A DNA stretch of 64,000 nucleotides from Priestia aryabhattai (GTDB taxonomy: Bacteria; Bacillota; Bacilli; Bacillales; Bacillaceae_H): positions 304,001 through 368,000 of the forward strand of contig NZ_JAMBOQ010000005.1 in NCBI RefSeq assembly GCF_023715685.1, given 5' to 3'. The notes below the pieces were generated by a model. The model did not search any database and was not told the DNA's origin. It saw only the letters and a list, made by a program, of their open reading frames with translations. Both the position numbers and the translations under genes were made by a program. This document shows, piece after piece, positions 47,414-56,884 of this stretch (position 1 is the first letter of the stretch; every line of letters starts with the position of its first letter).

Positions 47414-49815
47414 TCTTCTTCCTCCTTTGTTAACCGAAGACGAATCATACCATAGATAGCAAGAGCTGCTATACAAAGTACGGTAATTTCAAATAATGTA
47501 TCAAATCCGCGGAAGTCAACAAGGATAACGTTCACCATGTTTTCGCCGCCTGCTTTTTCATAACTGTTTTCAATAAAGTAATGTGAAATGGATTCAAACA
47601 GTTTCGTACTGTTTGCTGATATGCCAAGCAATGTAACGGTCGTTCCTACAAGAAGAGCAACCAATAAGTTTGGCAGTTGAAACTTCACCCTTACTTTTCG
47701 TTTCCGAAACTCCGGCAAGTAGTAGAAACATAGTAAAAACAGTGATACTGATACAGTTTCAATAACTAATTGAGTCAAAGCTAAGTCAGGAGCACGGAAT
47801 AATACGAAAAATAAAGAAAGCGTATACCCAACAACTCCCAGCGAAATAATTGCTGTGAGGCGTGATTTTGCCAATAAAGTTGTAATAGTAGCCGCAACCA
47901 TTACAACTGCTAGTATGGCTTCATAAACGCCGATAGAAACAGTATCTTTTAGATCAATAGCAAAGGCATTCTGAGAAAAGAGCGTCACGAGAATTAAAAT
48001 GCCTATAAAAGTAAAAATGATTAAAAGATAGTCCCTAATAAATCCTGTCATTAATGTTTTCATTATACGTGTTGAGCCTTTTTCCATCCCTTTAATTCCA
48101 TAATTATATCCGTTATTAAGCGTTAAAGAAGAAGGAAATCGTGTATAAATTTTTGACCACTTTTGAAGCGTCATAAATAACAAAATACCAAATGTGATGA
48201 CCCCTAGCGTCATAAATAATTCTGGCGTAAATCCGTGCCAAAATTTAATATGCACTTGATATTCTTTACCTTCAGCTAGCAGGCTAGGTGCGATAGACGC
48301 CATTGTTGGCTCAATAAGGATTGATTCTAATAAATTAGGAGCAAAGCCAAAAATAACAACCAGTGATGCTAAAATAACAGGTGAAATAAGCATGCCTACT
48401 GGTGCTTCATGCGGCTTCTTCTCCAACTTTTCGGGCTGGTATTTGCCTGTAAAGGTTTTAAAGACAAGAATCATACTATAGACGAAAGTGAAAATACTTC
48501 CCACCCAAGCGGTGATAGGCAGCAAAATTCCCCACGTCTGCATGCTATACATATCCATTTTTGTCACGTTTACCATGCCTGTAAAAAACATCTCTTTACT
48601 TAAAAATCCGTTAAAGGGAGGAAGACCTGCCATTGAAAATCCGCCGATGATAGCCATGGTAAATGTTACAGGCATGAAGCTCATTAACCCGCCTAACTTT
48701 CTAATGTCACGCGTGCCTGTTTCATGATCGACGATGCCTACTACCATAAACAAACTGCCTTTGAAGGTAGCGTGGTTAATCAAATGGAAAACCGCTGCAG
48801 TAAGAGCCACTAAGTAGATATTATCGTCTAAAAAATCATAGTGAATAGCTGCGCTACCTACTCCTATAAGTGACATAATCATCCCAAGCTGACTAATTGT
48901 TGAAAAAGCTAAAATCCCTTTCAAGTCTTGTTGTTTTACTGCTGAAAACGAGCCCCAAAACAGTGTAATTAGTCCTACGATTGAAATAACAAAAAACCAA
49001 GTGGCGCTTATAGCAAAAACAGGGCTGAGTCTTGCTAAAAGATAAATTCCCGCTTTTACCATTGTAGCTGAATGAAGGTATGCACTGACTGGGGTTGGAG
49101 CTTCCATTGCATCTGGCAGCCAAATATGAAAAGGAAACTGAGCAGATTTTGTAAAGGCCCCTAATAAAATGAGGACTAGAGCTGGAATGAATAGATGACT
49201 TGATGTGACTACATCTACGTTTGAGATAATTTCGCGTATGCTGAAAGTACCTGTCATAACGTATAAAAGCACAATTCCTGCTAATAGGGAAAGTCCTCCG
49301 AATACGGTAATGAGCATAGATTTTAAGGCTCCGTATTGAGATTTCTCTCGTTTGTACCAATAACCAATCAATAAAAAAGATGAAAGGCTTGTTAATTCCC
49401 AAAAGCTGTAAAGGTTCATTAAATTGTCTGATAATACAACTCCTAGCATAGAACCCATAAAAAGAAGCAAATAGACATAAAACGAATGCAGTGCTTCTTT
49501 TGTCTTAGAAAGATAATAAATGGAGTAAAGAATAACAAGTGTCCCAATTCCGGTGATTAATAGAGAAAATAGAAGACCAAGTCCATCCACATAAGCATCA
49601 AAGTTAATGCCAAGACTAGGTATCCATTTCATCGAATGTAGATATGTTTCCCCCTTAGAAACACCACTAATATATTGTGTGAAATAAATGAACAACACAA
49701 GCGGAAGAGGTAGAACGAACCACCCTGTATGAATACGCTGGAATTTCCTATACAGAAGCGGGACAACAAAGGCTAATAAAAAAGGCGATAAAATCACCAA
49801 GTGCAACCAGGACAA
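47410..49815 (-). CDS. mrpA: Mrp antiporter subunit A (NuoL-like)
   Basis: 801-residue polytopic subunit, the largest of the Mrp complex. An N-terminal NuoL-like proton channel (LYSFWELTSLSSFLLIGYW, then FPFHIWLPDAMEAPTPVSAYLHSATMVKAG in two parts) is followed by the MrpA-specific C-terminal region with MrpB-like helices (APDLALTQLVIETVSVSLFL). Mrp exports Na+ in exchange for H+, aiding alkali and salt resistance. The start is TTG at 49815, eight bases from GGAGG. First of seven overlapping genes; no decisive promoter is visible upstream. Confidence 0.96.
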   Translation of the reverse strand: MSWLHLVILSPFLLAFVVPLLYRKFQRIHTGWFVLPLPLVLFIYFTQYISGVSKGETYLHSMKWIPSLGINFDAYVDGLGLLFSLLITGIGTLVILYSIYYLSKTKEALHSFYVYLLLFMGSMLGVVLSDNLMNLYSFWELTSLSSFLLIGYWYKREKSQYGALKSMLITVFGGLSLLAGIVLLYVMTGTFSIREIISNVDVVTSSHLFIPALVLILLGAFTKSAQFPFHIWLPDAMEAPTPVSAYLHSATMVKAGIYLLARLSPVFAISATWFFVISIVGLITLFWGSFSAVKQQDLKGILAFSTISQLGMIMSLIGVGSAAIHYDFLDDNIYLVALTAAVFHLINHATFKGSLFMVVGIVDHETGTRDIRKLGGLMSFMPVTFTMAIIGGFSMAGLPPFNGFLSKEMFFTGMVNVTKMDMYSMQTWGILLPITAWVGSIFTFVYSMILVFKTFTGKYQPEKLEKKPHEAPVGMLISPVILASLVVIFGFAPNLLESILIEPTMASIAPSLLAEGKEYQVHIKFWHGFTPELFMTLGVITFGILLFMTLQKWSKIYTRFPSSLTLNNGYNYGIKGMEKGSTRIMKTLMTGFIRDYLLIIFTFIGILILVTLFSQNAFAIDLKDTVSIGVYEAILAVVMVAATITTLLAKSRLTAIISLGVVGYTLSLFFVLFRAPDLALTQLVIETVSVSLFLLCFYYLPEFRKRKVRVKFQLPNLLVALLVGTTVTLLGISANSTKLFESISHYFIENSYEKAGGENMVNVILVDFRGFDTLFEITVLCIAALAIYGMIRLRLTKEEEE

Positions 49816-50029
49816 AAGACAAACCTCCTTGTGATATTCAATTCTGTAACCGATTATATAATAATTTAATTATGCATGCATCCATGCTATTTCTTAGTAT
49901 CAGCGGATTTTTCAAACCTTATTAAATAAATAGAAACTCGTCACAAAATCCATAAAAAAAACATAAAAAAATTTTTTTAGGCGTATAAAAATCATTCAAA
50001 ATTGTCACTCTAAGAGTGAGGTGATGGAA

Positions 50030-50278
50030 ATGTATAGAAAACAAATAGCCATCAGTTTTCTCATTTTTACCGCATTATGTATGAGCGGATTTGTGCTGAA
50101 TAATCACTTGGAAATGAAAGAAGAAAACAGGATGCTAATCACTTCTAAAAACCAAGCTGAAAATTCCATATCAATAGACTCTTCTCTGTTAAAAGCCTCT
50201 TATAAACCGAGACAATATGTAAAGATAGGTGAAATGAACTATATTGCACCACCCGATAAGCAAATAAAAAACGATTGA
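50030..50278 (+). CDS. Small membrane-anchored or exported protein, unknown
   Basis: 82 residues with one hydrophobic N-terminal segment (IAISFLIFTALCMSGFVL) that may be a signal peptide or anchor, then a hydrophilic tail with Lys, Glu and Pro. No family recognised. The ATG at 50030 is six bases from GAGGTG; GTG 50021 and ATG 50024 are less likely. Its last codons form the left arm of the terminator. Confidence 0.55.
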   Translation: MYRKQIAISFLIFTALCMSGFVLNNHLEMKEENRMLITSKNQAENSISIDSSLLKASYKPRQYVKIGEMNYIAPPDKQIKND

Positions 50279-50302
50279 AGACCACTCTTTAGTCGTTTTT
50301 TA
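50266..50302 (+). terminator. Terminator overlapping the end of the small exported-protein gene
   Basis: AAAAACGATTGAA pairs with TTTAGTCGTTTTT (two wobbles); T residues follow. Confidence 0.75.
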
Positions 50303-50523
50303 TTTGCTTATTATTTGCGTAATGGTGCATGCATTACGTTCTGTAATCAAAGAACATTAGTTGACTTCATAACTGAATTTATCGTTAAATAAAAGGGTAC
50401 ATACAATGATTGCAGTTTCAACAAACTATAATGATTGTGTCAAATTGTAAGTGGATTCACTTGAATTCAGCTAACAGTTTCGATAAAGTGAAAAATAAAG
50501 ATATTTTAATGGAGGAACAGACT

Positions 50524-51873
50524 ATGACACATGTTCGTTTTGATTATTCAAACGCGTTATCATTTTTTGGTGAACATGAACTTACATACTTACGTGATGC
50601 CGTGAAAGTAGCTCACCATTCAATTCATGAGAAAACAGGTGCTGGGAACGACTTTTTAGGATGGGTAGACCTTCCTACGGAGTATGACAAAGAAGAATTT
50701 GCACGCATTCAAAAAAGTGCAGAAAAAATTAAATCTGACTCAGATGTATTAATTGTTATCGGTATTGGAGGATCTTACTTAGGTGCTCGTGCTGCTATTG
50801 AAATGCTTCAGCATTCATTCTATAACACATTATCAAAAGAACAGCGTAAAACTCCGCAAGTTATTTTTGCTGGTAACAACATCAGCTCAACATACATGAA
50901 AGACTTAATGGATGTTTTACAAGATAAAGATTTCTCTATTAATGTTATTTCAAAATCTGGTACAACAACAGAACCGGCGATTGCTTTCCGTATCTTCCGT
51001 AAATTATTAGAAGAGAAATACGGCAAAGAAGAAGCACGCAAGCGTATTTATGCAACAACAGATAAAGCACGCGGCGCATTAAAAACATTAGCGGACGAAG
51101 AAGGCTATGAAACATTTGTTATTCCAGATGATGTAGGCGGCCGTTATTCAGTATTAACAGCGGTTGGCTTATTACCAATTGCTGCTGCAGGTCTTGATAT
51201 CGAACAAATGATGAAAGGGGCAGCTGATGCTCAAGAAGCATTCTCATCATCAGAGCTAGAAGAGAACCCAGCTTATCAATATGCTGTAGCTCGTAATGTT
51301 CTTTATAATAAAGGAAAAACAATTGAAATGCTGATTAACTATGAGCCAGCTCTTCAATATTTTGCTGAGTGGTGGAAACAGTTATTTGGTGAAAGTGAAG
51401 GAAAAGACCAAAAAGGTATTTATCCTTCATCTGCTAACTTCTCAACGGATCTTCATTCTTTAGGTCAATATGTACAAGAAGGTCGTCGCGATATTTTTGA
51501 AACAATTGTACAAGTTCAAGATTCTCGTCATGAGCTAACAATTGAAGAAGATGCAGCGGACTTAGATGGATTAAATTACTTAGCTGGTGAAACAGTTGAC
51601 TTTGTAAATAAAAAAGCGTTCCAAGGTACAATGCTAGCGCACACAGATGGAGGCGTTCCAAACTTAGTTGTGAACATTCCTGCGTTAGATGAGTATACAT
51701 TCGGATATGTTGTATATTTCTTCGAAAAAGCATGCGCAATCAGCGGCTATTTATTAGGAGTAAATCCATTCGATCAGCCTGGAGTAGAAGCATATAAAGT
51801 AAATATGTTTGCTCTTCTTGGGAAACCTGGTTTTGAAGAGAAAAAAGCAGAATTAGAAAAGCGTTTGAAATAA
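50524..51873 (+). CDS. pgi: Glucose-6-phosphate isomerase
   Basis: Interconverts glucose-6-phosphate and fructose-6-phosphate. 449 residues, the B. subtilis length. Family motifs: [49 protein letters not shown] and the second signature [14 protein letters not shown]. The ATG at 50524 has GGAGG eight bases upstream; the frame is open to 50410 but without a ribosome-binding site. About 245 bp upstream are non-coding and contain TATAAT near 50427. Terminator follows. Confidence 0.97.
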   Translation: MTHVRFDYSNALSFFGEHELTYLRDAVKVAHHSIHEKTGAGNDFLGWVDLPTEYDKEEFARIQKSAEKIKSDSDVLIVIGIGGSYLGARAAIEMLQHSFYNTLSKEQRKTPQVIFAGNNISSTYMKDLMDVLQDKDFSINVISKSGTTTEPAIAFRIFRKLLEEKYGKEEARKRIYATTDKARGALKTLADEEGYETFVIPDDVGGRYSVLTAVGLLPIAAAGLDIEQMMKGAADAQEAFSSSELEENPAYQYAVARNVLYNKGKTIEMLINYEPALQYFAEWWKQLFGESEGKDQKGIYPSSANFSTDLHSLGQYVQEGRRDIFETIVQVQDSRHELTIEEDAADLDGLNYLAGETVDFVNKKAFQGTMLAHTDGGVPNLVVNIPALDEYTFGYVVYFFEKACAISGYLLGVNPFDQPGVEAYKVNMFALLGKPGFEEKKAELEKRLK

Positions 51874-51875
51874 AT

Positions 51876-51912
51876 AAAAAGTTCACCTTCTTGTTAGAAG
51901 GTGAACTTTTTT
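51876..51912 (+). terminator. Terminator after pgi
   Basis: AAAAAGTTCACCTTC pairs with GAAGGTGAACTTTTT across TTGTTA. Confidence 0.93.
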
Positions 51913-51973
51913 GCTTTTGAGATAAAGGATAAAATGCTGGAAAAAGGACATGTTAAAACAGAGGAGGAATAAC

Positions 51974-52378
51974 ATGATTGAATTATCTTCAAGATTAGAC
52001 GGGACATTATTCAAACTTTATGAATTAGAAAAAACGCTTAAGCCGCTTGGGTATAACGTCGGAGGAAATTGGGATTATGACCATGGTTCATTCGACTATA
52101 AGATGGATGATGAAGTCGGCTATCAGTTTTTACGTATCCCGTTTACAGCTACGAATGGGGAACTGGATTCTAAAGGAACAACCGTACAGATTGGTACGCC
52201 ATTTTTACTTTCACATAAATATCAAATTGGCCTAGATGACAATGTTCACAATGGAAATGTGAGTGCTTCATTTAATCAATTTGCAGAACCCCAAGACGCA
52301 GACGGTTCATTTCGAGAAAAGTATATCAGTTTAGGAGAAGAGCTGATCAGAGAGGCAGAAGAGGCGCTGCTTCAGTAA
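51974..52378 (+). CDS. yugN: YugN-like family protein
   Basis: 134-residue soluble protein of the YugN-like family, function unknown. Conserved blocks are GGNWDYDHGSFDYK and YQFLRIPF. The ATG at 51974 is served by GAGGAGG. Position after pgi matches B. subtilis. Followed within ten bases by the converging yugO. Confidence 0.87.
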   Translation: MIELSSRLDGTLFKLYELEKTLKPLGYNVGGNWDYDHGSFDYKMDDEVGYQFLRIPFTATNGELDSKGTTVQIGTPFLLSHKYQIGLDDNVHNGNVSASFNQFAEPQDADGSFREKYISLGEELIREAEEALLQ

Positions 52379-52387
52379 TTGAAGGAA

Positions 52388-53176
52388 CTATTCTTTTTTT
52401 AAACTCTCTAATTTCTTCACAAAAATATGTTCATACATGACCTGACTGATTAACTCGTTTGTTTTAATCATTTCATTTACACCCAAATTTTGCGCATTTT
52501 GAATATGCTTTTTTGTTAACAATTCAACGATGCTGTAAATAGAAGGGTTCACTCCTTGCAGAGCGACTAGCGTAACAATAGTGTTCATATCTGCATATTC
52601 TTCTGCCTTATGCTGATCCGCTGTAATCAGCACTTTTTTTGCGTACCGAGCGTTGGCAAGCTCTAATACTTCATAGTGAGAAGGACTTCCTTTAATAAAA
52701 TGAACGCGATCACAAATCATGGGGTTTTTAGTCAGAGATTCGTCAATAAGAACAATTTCTTCTTTATGAAATGCGTCGCGATAAGATTCTAATACTAGCT
52801 TGGCGCGCTCGTTCCACCCGACAACGATGAAGTGGTCTTTTCCATAGAATTTTAAATTTCCTTCTAAATAAGCGCTCTCAGTGGAAACAGCAATTTTAGA
52901 AAGCGTGACAAAATAAGTAGTAATGAAGCCCGTTCCGATCAGGACTAAAATAATTGCAGCTAATCTTCCAATCGTAGTGGTTGGAGCGAAATCACCGTAC
53001 CCTATAGTAGAGATTGTAATAATAACCCACCAAATTCCTTCAAACACATTTCCAAACGTTTGCGGCTCTAGGAAATGTATAAGCGTGCCAAAAAGTAGAA
53101 CAAGGCAGCCGATAATAAAAAGAAGCCGCACTAAAATAGAACGACGAAAAAGTCGAAATAATAGCCATTCCATCAT
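52388..53176 (-). CDS. yugO: Potassium channel YugO
   Basis: 262-residue ion channel: two transmembrane helices around the selectivity filter TIGYGDF, then a cytosolic RCK/TrkA-N domain (HFIVVGWNERAKLVLES, VHFIKGSPSHYEVLELANA). YugO mediates K+ release, known in B. subtilis biofilm signalling. The ATG at 53176 is six bases from GGAGG; the frame open to 53224 overlaps that ribosome-binding site. The RCK N-terminal Gly motif is present though the first Gly run reads VVGWNE. Confidence 0.92.
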   Translation of the reverse strand: MMEWLLFRLFRRSILVRLLFIIGCLVLLFGTLIHFLEPQTFGNVFEGIWWVIITISTIGYGDFAPTTTIGRLAAIILVLIGTGFITTYFVTLSKIAVSTESAYLEGNLKFYGKDHFIVVGWNERAKLVLESYRDAFHKEEIVLIDESLTKNPMICDRVHFIKGSPSHYEVLELANARYAKKVLITADQHKAEEYADMNTIVTLVALQGVNPSIYSIVELLTKKHIQNAQNLGVNEMIKTNELISQVMYEHIFVKKLESLKKE

Positions 53177-53242
53177 AAAAAACCTCCAGTGATTAGTCAT
53201 AGCCACAGTATGACCATTTTTCATTGAAGGTATAAGATATCT

Positions 53243-53626
53243 TTATCTTTTTACTTCGTAATATTCAATCCATTCTTTGTCTGGACCATAGAAAAATAAG
53301 TATCTTGCTCCATTTGGCAAAGTTACAATGTTTTCTTCCACAAATGAAACGCCTGCTGATTTTAAACGCTCAAACTCCTCTTCAATTCCGTCTACTGCCA
53401 GCGCAAAATGATGAACTTTACCTTCGTTAGGTAAGCTTGAGTTATACCCTTGAATTAACTCTACGATTACATTGCCTTCTAAACCTAGAAAAGCTAGTTT
53501 CAAAGACGGATCGGTATGTGGTAGTGTTTCGATGAGCTCTAATCCCACTTTTTGTGTATAAAACTCAATAGATTCTTCTATATCCTTTACTTGAACGCCT
53601 ACATGTTCAAATTTTAAAATTGCCAT
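53243..53626 (-). CDS. VOC-family glyoxalase-like protein
   Basis: Vicinal-oxygen-chelate metalloenzyme fold, 127 residues. Likely metal ligands are His in FEHVGV, His in VHHFALAV and Glu in WIEYYE. Substrate unknown; glyoxalase, fosfomycin-resistance and dioxygenase-like proteins share this pattern. ATG 53626 is chosen because GGGTG lies six bases upstream. Confidence 0.85.
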   Translation of the reverse strand: MAILKFEHVGVQVKDIEESIEFYTQKVGLELIETLPHTDPSLKLAFLGLEGNVIVELIQGYNSSLPNEGKVHHFALAVDGIEEEFERLKSAGVSFVEENIVTLPNGARYLFFYGPDKEWIEYYEVKR

Positions 53627-53723
53627 ATGCATCACCCGTATCTATAGTATGTAAAAACTATGAAATATATTAAAGAGAAAGGATATAGAAGTCAAGATAG
53701 GGCTGCTTATCAGGAAAGGGCTC

Positions 53724-54350
53724 TTAAATCATATTTTTGCTGGAGTGAATAGGGTAGAGGCTTCCATCAAGAGCAAACGAAATTTTACCTGTTTCTTCAG
53801 ATACAACTAAAATTAATGCATCCGATTTTTCCGACATTCCAATGGCTGCACGGTGACGTGTTCCTAATTTTTTGTTCCTTGAAATAATAGACGAGAGAGG
53901 TAAAACATTAGCAGCTGAAATAAGCTGATTGTTTCTAATTAGGACGGCTCCGTCATGTAAGGGTGTCCCTGGATAGAACAGCGTCTCAACTAGCGTAGCG
54001 CTGACAGGAGCTTGAATAGGCATTCCTTTTTGAATAAGAGGGTCTACATTTTGTTCCCGTTCAATGACAATTAAAGCGCCGTGACGTTTCTCAGAAAGGT
54101 TATGAATAGCTAAGGACAGAGCAGCATATTCAAATGTATAAGGCGATAAGTAATGACGCAAGTAATAAGAGGCGGCCGTAGCTTGAACATCTTGAAATAA
54201 CCTTCTCATCTCCTCAAAATCACATAGGATACAATGATCACTCGTGTCTAAATGTTTAATTAAATTAGAGGCTTCAGTTGAAATCTGCTGTAAATATGTT
54301 CGCACGTTATTTTTAATTGTATCGTCTAATTGAAAGGGTGGTCTCTCCAT
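53724..54350 (-). CDS. cdaS: Sporulation diadenylate cyclase CdaS
   Basis: 208-residue protein with the DisA_N diadenylate cyclase domain that forms c-di-AMP from two ATP. The catalytic motifs HDGAVLI (DGA) and GTRHRAA (RHR) are intact. An N-terminal helical region of about 60 residues precedes the domain, as in B. subtilis CdaS (YojJ), where it limits activity. AGGAG precedes the ATG. Sporulation expression is known for relatives. It is divergent from the cysH leader. Confidence 0.9.
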   Translation of the reverse strand: MERPPFQLDDTIKNNVRTYLQQISTEASNLIKHLDTSDHCILCDFEEMRRLFQDVQATAASYYLRHYLSPYTFEYAALSLAIHNLSEKRHGALIVIEREQNVDPLIQKGMPIQAPVSATLVETLFYPGTPLHDGAVLIRNNQLISAANVLPLSSIISRNKKLGTRHRAAIGMSEKSDALILVVSEETGKISFALDGSLYPIHSSKNMI

Positions 54351-54625
54351 CTTATACAGCTCCTATCTGTCAGTGTTATCTGTAATGTGTGCTAATGGGG
54401 GTGAATTATCCGTAAAGCTTACAAATCCCTTATTAATTTTATAGAGAGATTTATTTTGTGTTTTATTTAGCAAGAGAATATAAAAAGTTGGAGAAAAAAG
54501 AAAGCGTTTCATAAACTGATATGTTCACATTTGGGTTAAATTTACATATGTTGTTTTAAATAAAAGTATAGATATTTCTGTGAATTTAAAGTATAGTTTT
54601 CTTATCGGATATATGATTTTTAATG

Positions 54626-54653
54626 TTGACAAATATTCTAAATATGCTAAAAT
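54626..54653 (+). promoter_or_regulatory. Promoter of the SAM-riboswitch leader
   Basis: TTGACA (54626-54631), 16-bp spacer ending in TGC, TAAAAT (54648-54653), just before the riboswitch. Upstream (54351-54625) is AT-rich and empty of ORFs. Confidence 0.75.
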
Positions 54654-54665
54654 TTTTAAAAAATG

Positions 54666-54811
54666 CTTATCAAGAGTGGTGGAGGGATCTGGCCCGCTGA
54701 ACCCCGGCAACCTGCTTAGCAAGGTGCTAATTCCAGCAAAGTGTGTATCATTTTGAAAGATAAGGTGAAAATTTATTGCCTACCCAGTCTTTCAATATGG
54801 AAGACTTTTTA
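54666..54811 (+). promoter_or_regulatory. SAM-I riboswitch (S-box) with terminator
   Basis: The S-box signature is present: P1 arms CTTATC (54666-54671) and GATAAG (54759-54764), GGATCTGGCCCGCTGAACCC (shortened) and GGCAACC, then GGTGCTAATTCCAGC. The terminator is AGTCTTTC (54786-54793) with GGAAGACT and T residues to 54811. TTGAAAGA (54753-54760) is the exact complement of TCTTTCAA (54788-54795), giving the antiterminator. Binding of SAM stabilises P1 and stops transcription, linking downstream expression to methionine status. Confidence 0.96.
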
Positions 54812-54851
54812 TTTTGATATAGCGCAAGCAATAATTTAAGGAGGGACACCA

Positions 54852-54904
54852 ATGACTGTAACCCCGACTTAAAACAAATCTTTGAACACGTCGAAGCAAA
54901 GTAA
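54852..54904 (+). pseudogene. Possible remnant of a deleted gene (orphan start and stop)
   Basis: AAGGAGGG and an ATG open a seven-codon frame (MTVTPT, stop at 54870-54872). In the +2 frame, the next bases read LKQIFEHVEAK and stop at 54902-54904. One reading is that a gene once regulated by the riboswitch lost nearly all its body, leaving a start, a few codons and a C-terminal end. It might instead be a leader peptide. No protein family can be named. Confidence 0.35.
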
Positions 54905-54937
54905 GAATTAAATAGTTTCGCTGACTAGACACACTAG

Positions 54938-54980
54938 AGGCGGTTTTATCCAATTCTAGTGGGTAAAACCGTCTTTTTTT
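54938..54980 (+). terminator. Second terminator between riboswitch and cysH
   Basis: GGCGGTTTTATCC (54939-54951) pairs with GGGTAAAACCGTC (54961-54973) with two wobbles, followed by seven T. It lies 40 bases before cysH and must be passed by transcripts from the riboswitch. CACTAGA (54932-54938) and TCTAGTG (54955-54961) can pair instead, and TCCAATTCT (54949-54957) complements AGAATTGGA (55002-55010), which holds the cysH ribosome-binding site. Confidence 0.8.
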
Positions 54981-55019
54981 ATTGGATAACGCGGATAACT
55001 AAGAATTGGAGTGAAGAAA

Positions 55020-55733
55020 ATGGCAGATTTATATACGTACGAAAACTGGAGCGATACATTTCCAGAGTTCGACAGTGAAGATGAAACAAAAGGAGCCCTT
55101 TCAGCATTGCAGTGGGCGTATGATACCTACGGAGATTCAATTATCTATGCATCAAGCTTTGGGATCGAAGGAATCGTGTTAATTGATTTAATTTCAAAAG
55201 TGAAAAAAGATGCTGAAATTGTCTTTTTAGATACAGGCGTTCATTTTAAAGAAACATATGAAGTGATTGATGCAATTAAAGAACGCTTCCCTGATTTACG
55301 TATTCATATGAAAAAACCGGATTTAACTCTTGCAGAACAAGCTGAAAAACATGGAGATGAGCTTTGGAAGAGTCAGCCTAACCTATGCTGTCAAATTCGA
55401 AAAATCATCCCATTAAGAGAATCTCTTGCTCCTTATGATGCGTGGATTTCTGGTTTGAGACGCGAGCAGTCTGAGTCTCGTGCCAACACGAATTATTTTA
55501 ATAAAGATGAGAAATTCAAGAAAGTTAAAGTTTGTCCGTTAATTCATTGGTCTTGGAAGGAAATTTGGCGCTATGTGTATAAGCATGATTTGCCATATAA
55601 CAAACTTCATGATCAAGGCTACCCAAGTATCGGCTGTGAGCCTTGTACCGCACCTGCCTACAATGTAGACGATTTACGTTCAGGAAGATGGGCAGGTACG
55701 CAAAAAGTTGAGTGCGGATTACACGAATCTTAA
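55020..55733 (+). CDS. cysH: Adenylylsulfate/phosphoadenylylsulfate reductase CysH
   Basis: Reduces activated sulfate (APS or PAPS) to sulfite. 237 residues. Fe-S cluster cysteines as CC (NLCCQIRK) and CxxC (IGCEPCT), typical of APS-type reductases; the PP-loop is SSFGIEG; catalytic Cys is in the C-terminal ECGLHES. ATG 55020 is eight bases from GGAG; GTG 55011 lies in the ribosome-binding site. First gene of the assimilation operon, behind a SAM riboswitch and a second terminator. Confidence 0.95.
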   Translation: MADLYTYENWSDTFPEFDSEDETKGALSALQWAYDTYGDSIIYASSFGIEGIVLIDLISKVKKDAEIVFLDTGVHFKETYEVIDAIKERFPDLRIHMKKPDLTLAEQAEKHGDELWKSQPNLCCQIRKIIPLRESLAPYDAWISGLRREQSESRANTNYFNKDEKFKKVKVCPLIHWSWKEIWRYVYKHDLPYNKLHDQGYPSIGCEPCTAPAYNVDDLRSGRWAGTQKVECGLHES

Positions 55734-55752
55734 ATACGAAAGAGCTGAATAA

Positions 55753-56832
55753 ATGATGCTTTTATATGTTGCCTTTATCATTGCACTTTTTTTTGCAATG
55801 AATATTGGGGCAAGCGGTGCAGCAGCTGCTATGGGCGTTTCATACGGCTCCGGTGCGATTAAAAAGCGAAGAGTGGCCCTGTTCATCTGTGCTATAGGTA
55901 TTGTGCTTGGAGCCATTACCGGAGGCGGTGAGGTGGTGAAAACCATCAGTTCAGGTATCATACCTGAAAAATTACTGTCAGTAGAGTTAGTTATTATCAT
56001 TCTGGCTGCTGCAACGCTGTCACTCTTTTTCGCGAATTTGATTGGTATCCCTCTATCAACAAGTGAAGTAACAGTTGGCTCAGTTGTTGGAGTAGGAGTA
56101 GCTTATCAATCTTTGTATGTGGAAAAACTTTTAGTTGTCATGTCTTTTTGGATTATTGTTCCGCTAGTTTCATTTGTGATTGCTTTTTTGATTGGAAAAG
56201 TGATAAAGCGCAGAGCGCATAAAAAAGAAGCAGAGGGAAAGTGGAAAAGAGTTTTAACGATTTTAGTTATAGTGACGGGATTCTTTGAAGCTTTCTCAGC
56301 TGGAATGAACAACGTGGCAAATGCTGTCGGTCCTCTAGTAGGAGCTGGATTAATGGATGCTAAAACGGGTGTTGTATCAGGAGGGTTGGCGGTCGCGCTC
56401 GGAGCTCTTTTACTAGGCGGCCGAGTTATTGAAACAAACGGAAAAAAAATTACTCGCTATTCTGTAGGAGAAGGGTGTATTATCTCAGGTACTGGTGCTT
56501 CTCTTGTCACAGTCGCTTCATTGTTTGGTTTACCAGTACCTCTTACACAGGTTACTACGTCTTCTATTATTGGAATAGGCGCAGCGAAAACGGGATTTAC
56601 GAAAGAACAGCGCGAAGTGGTTATTCAAATGTTGAAGGTTTGGGTGGTATCGCCTGTATTTTCACTCGTAATCTCATATGTTCTTGTGAAATTAGTACTT
56701 GAAAGCGACTTATATTCATTTATGGTGCTAGCTAGCGGATGTATTGCCACAGCAGGTATTCTAAGCTTAGCTAGAACGACTAGAAGAAAAAGAGCAAGCT
56801 TGCAGTCGGAAAAAGAAAAAATGACTGCTTAA
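55753..56832 (+). CDS. cysP: Sulfate permease CysP (PiT family)
   Basis: 359-residue inner-membrane transporter related to PiT inorganic phosphate transporters. Both inverted repeats are visible: GASGAAAAMGVSYGSGAI near residue 20 and SAGMNNVANAVGPLVGAG near residue 185. About ten helices. In B. subtilis this protein imports sulfate in the same operon. Ribosome-binding site is weak (AAAGAGCTGAAT), suggesting coupling to cysH 19 bases upstream. Two adjacent ATG codons are possible starts. Confidence 0.92.
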   Translation: MMLLYVAFIIALFFAMNIGASGAAAAMGVSYGSGAIKKRRVALFICAIGIVLGAITGGGEVVKTISSGIIPEKLLSVELVIIILAAATLSLFFANLIGIPLSTSEVTVGSVVGVGVAYQSLYVEKLLVVMSFWIIVPLVSFVIAFLIGKVIKRRAHKKEAEGKWKRVLTILVIVTGFFEAFSAGMNNVANAVGPLVGAGLMDAKTGVVSGGLAVALGALLLGGRVIETNGKKITRYSVGEGCIISGTGASLVTVASLFGLPVPLTQVTTSSIIGIGAAKTGFTKEQREVVIQMLKVWVVSPVFSLVISYVLVKLVLESDLYSFMVLASGCIATAGILSLARTTRRKRASLQSEKEKMTA

Positions 56833-56884
56833 TTCAAGTGCTTTTTATTATATTGTGTTAATTATTTAAGGAGGATTTTACAAA

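Noticed and set aside
54495-54515. GAAAGCGTTTC near cdaS as a cre site
   Set aside because: When aligned on the central CG it misses several conserved cre positions.
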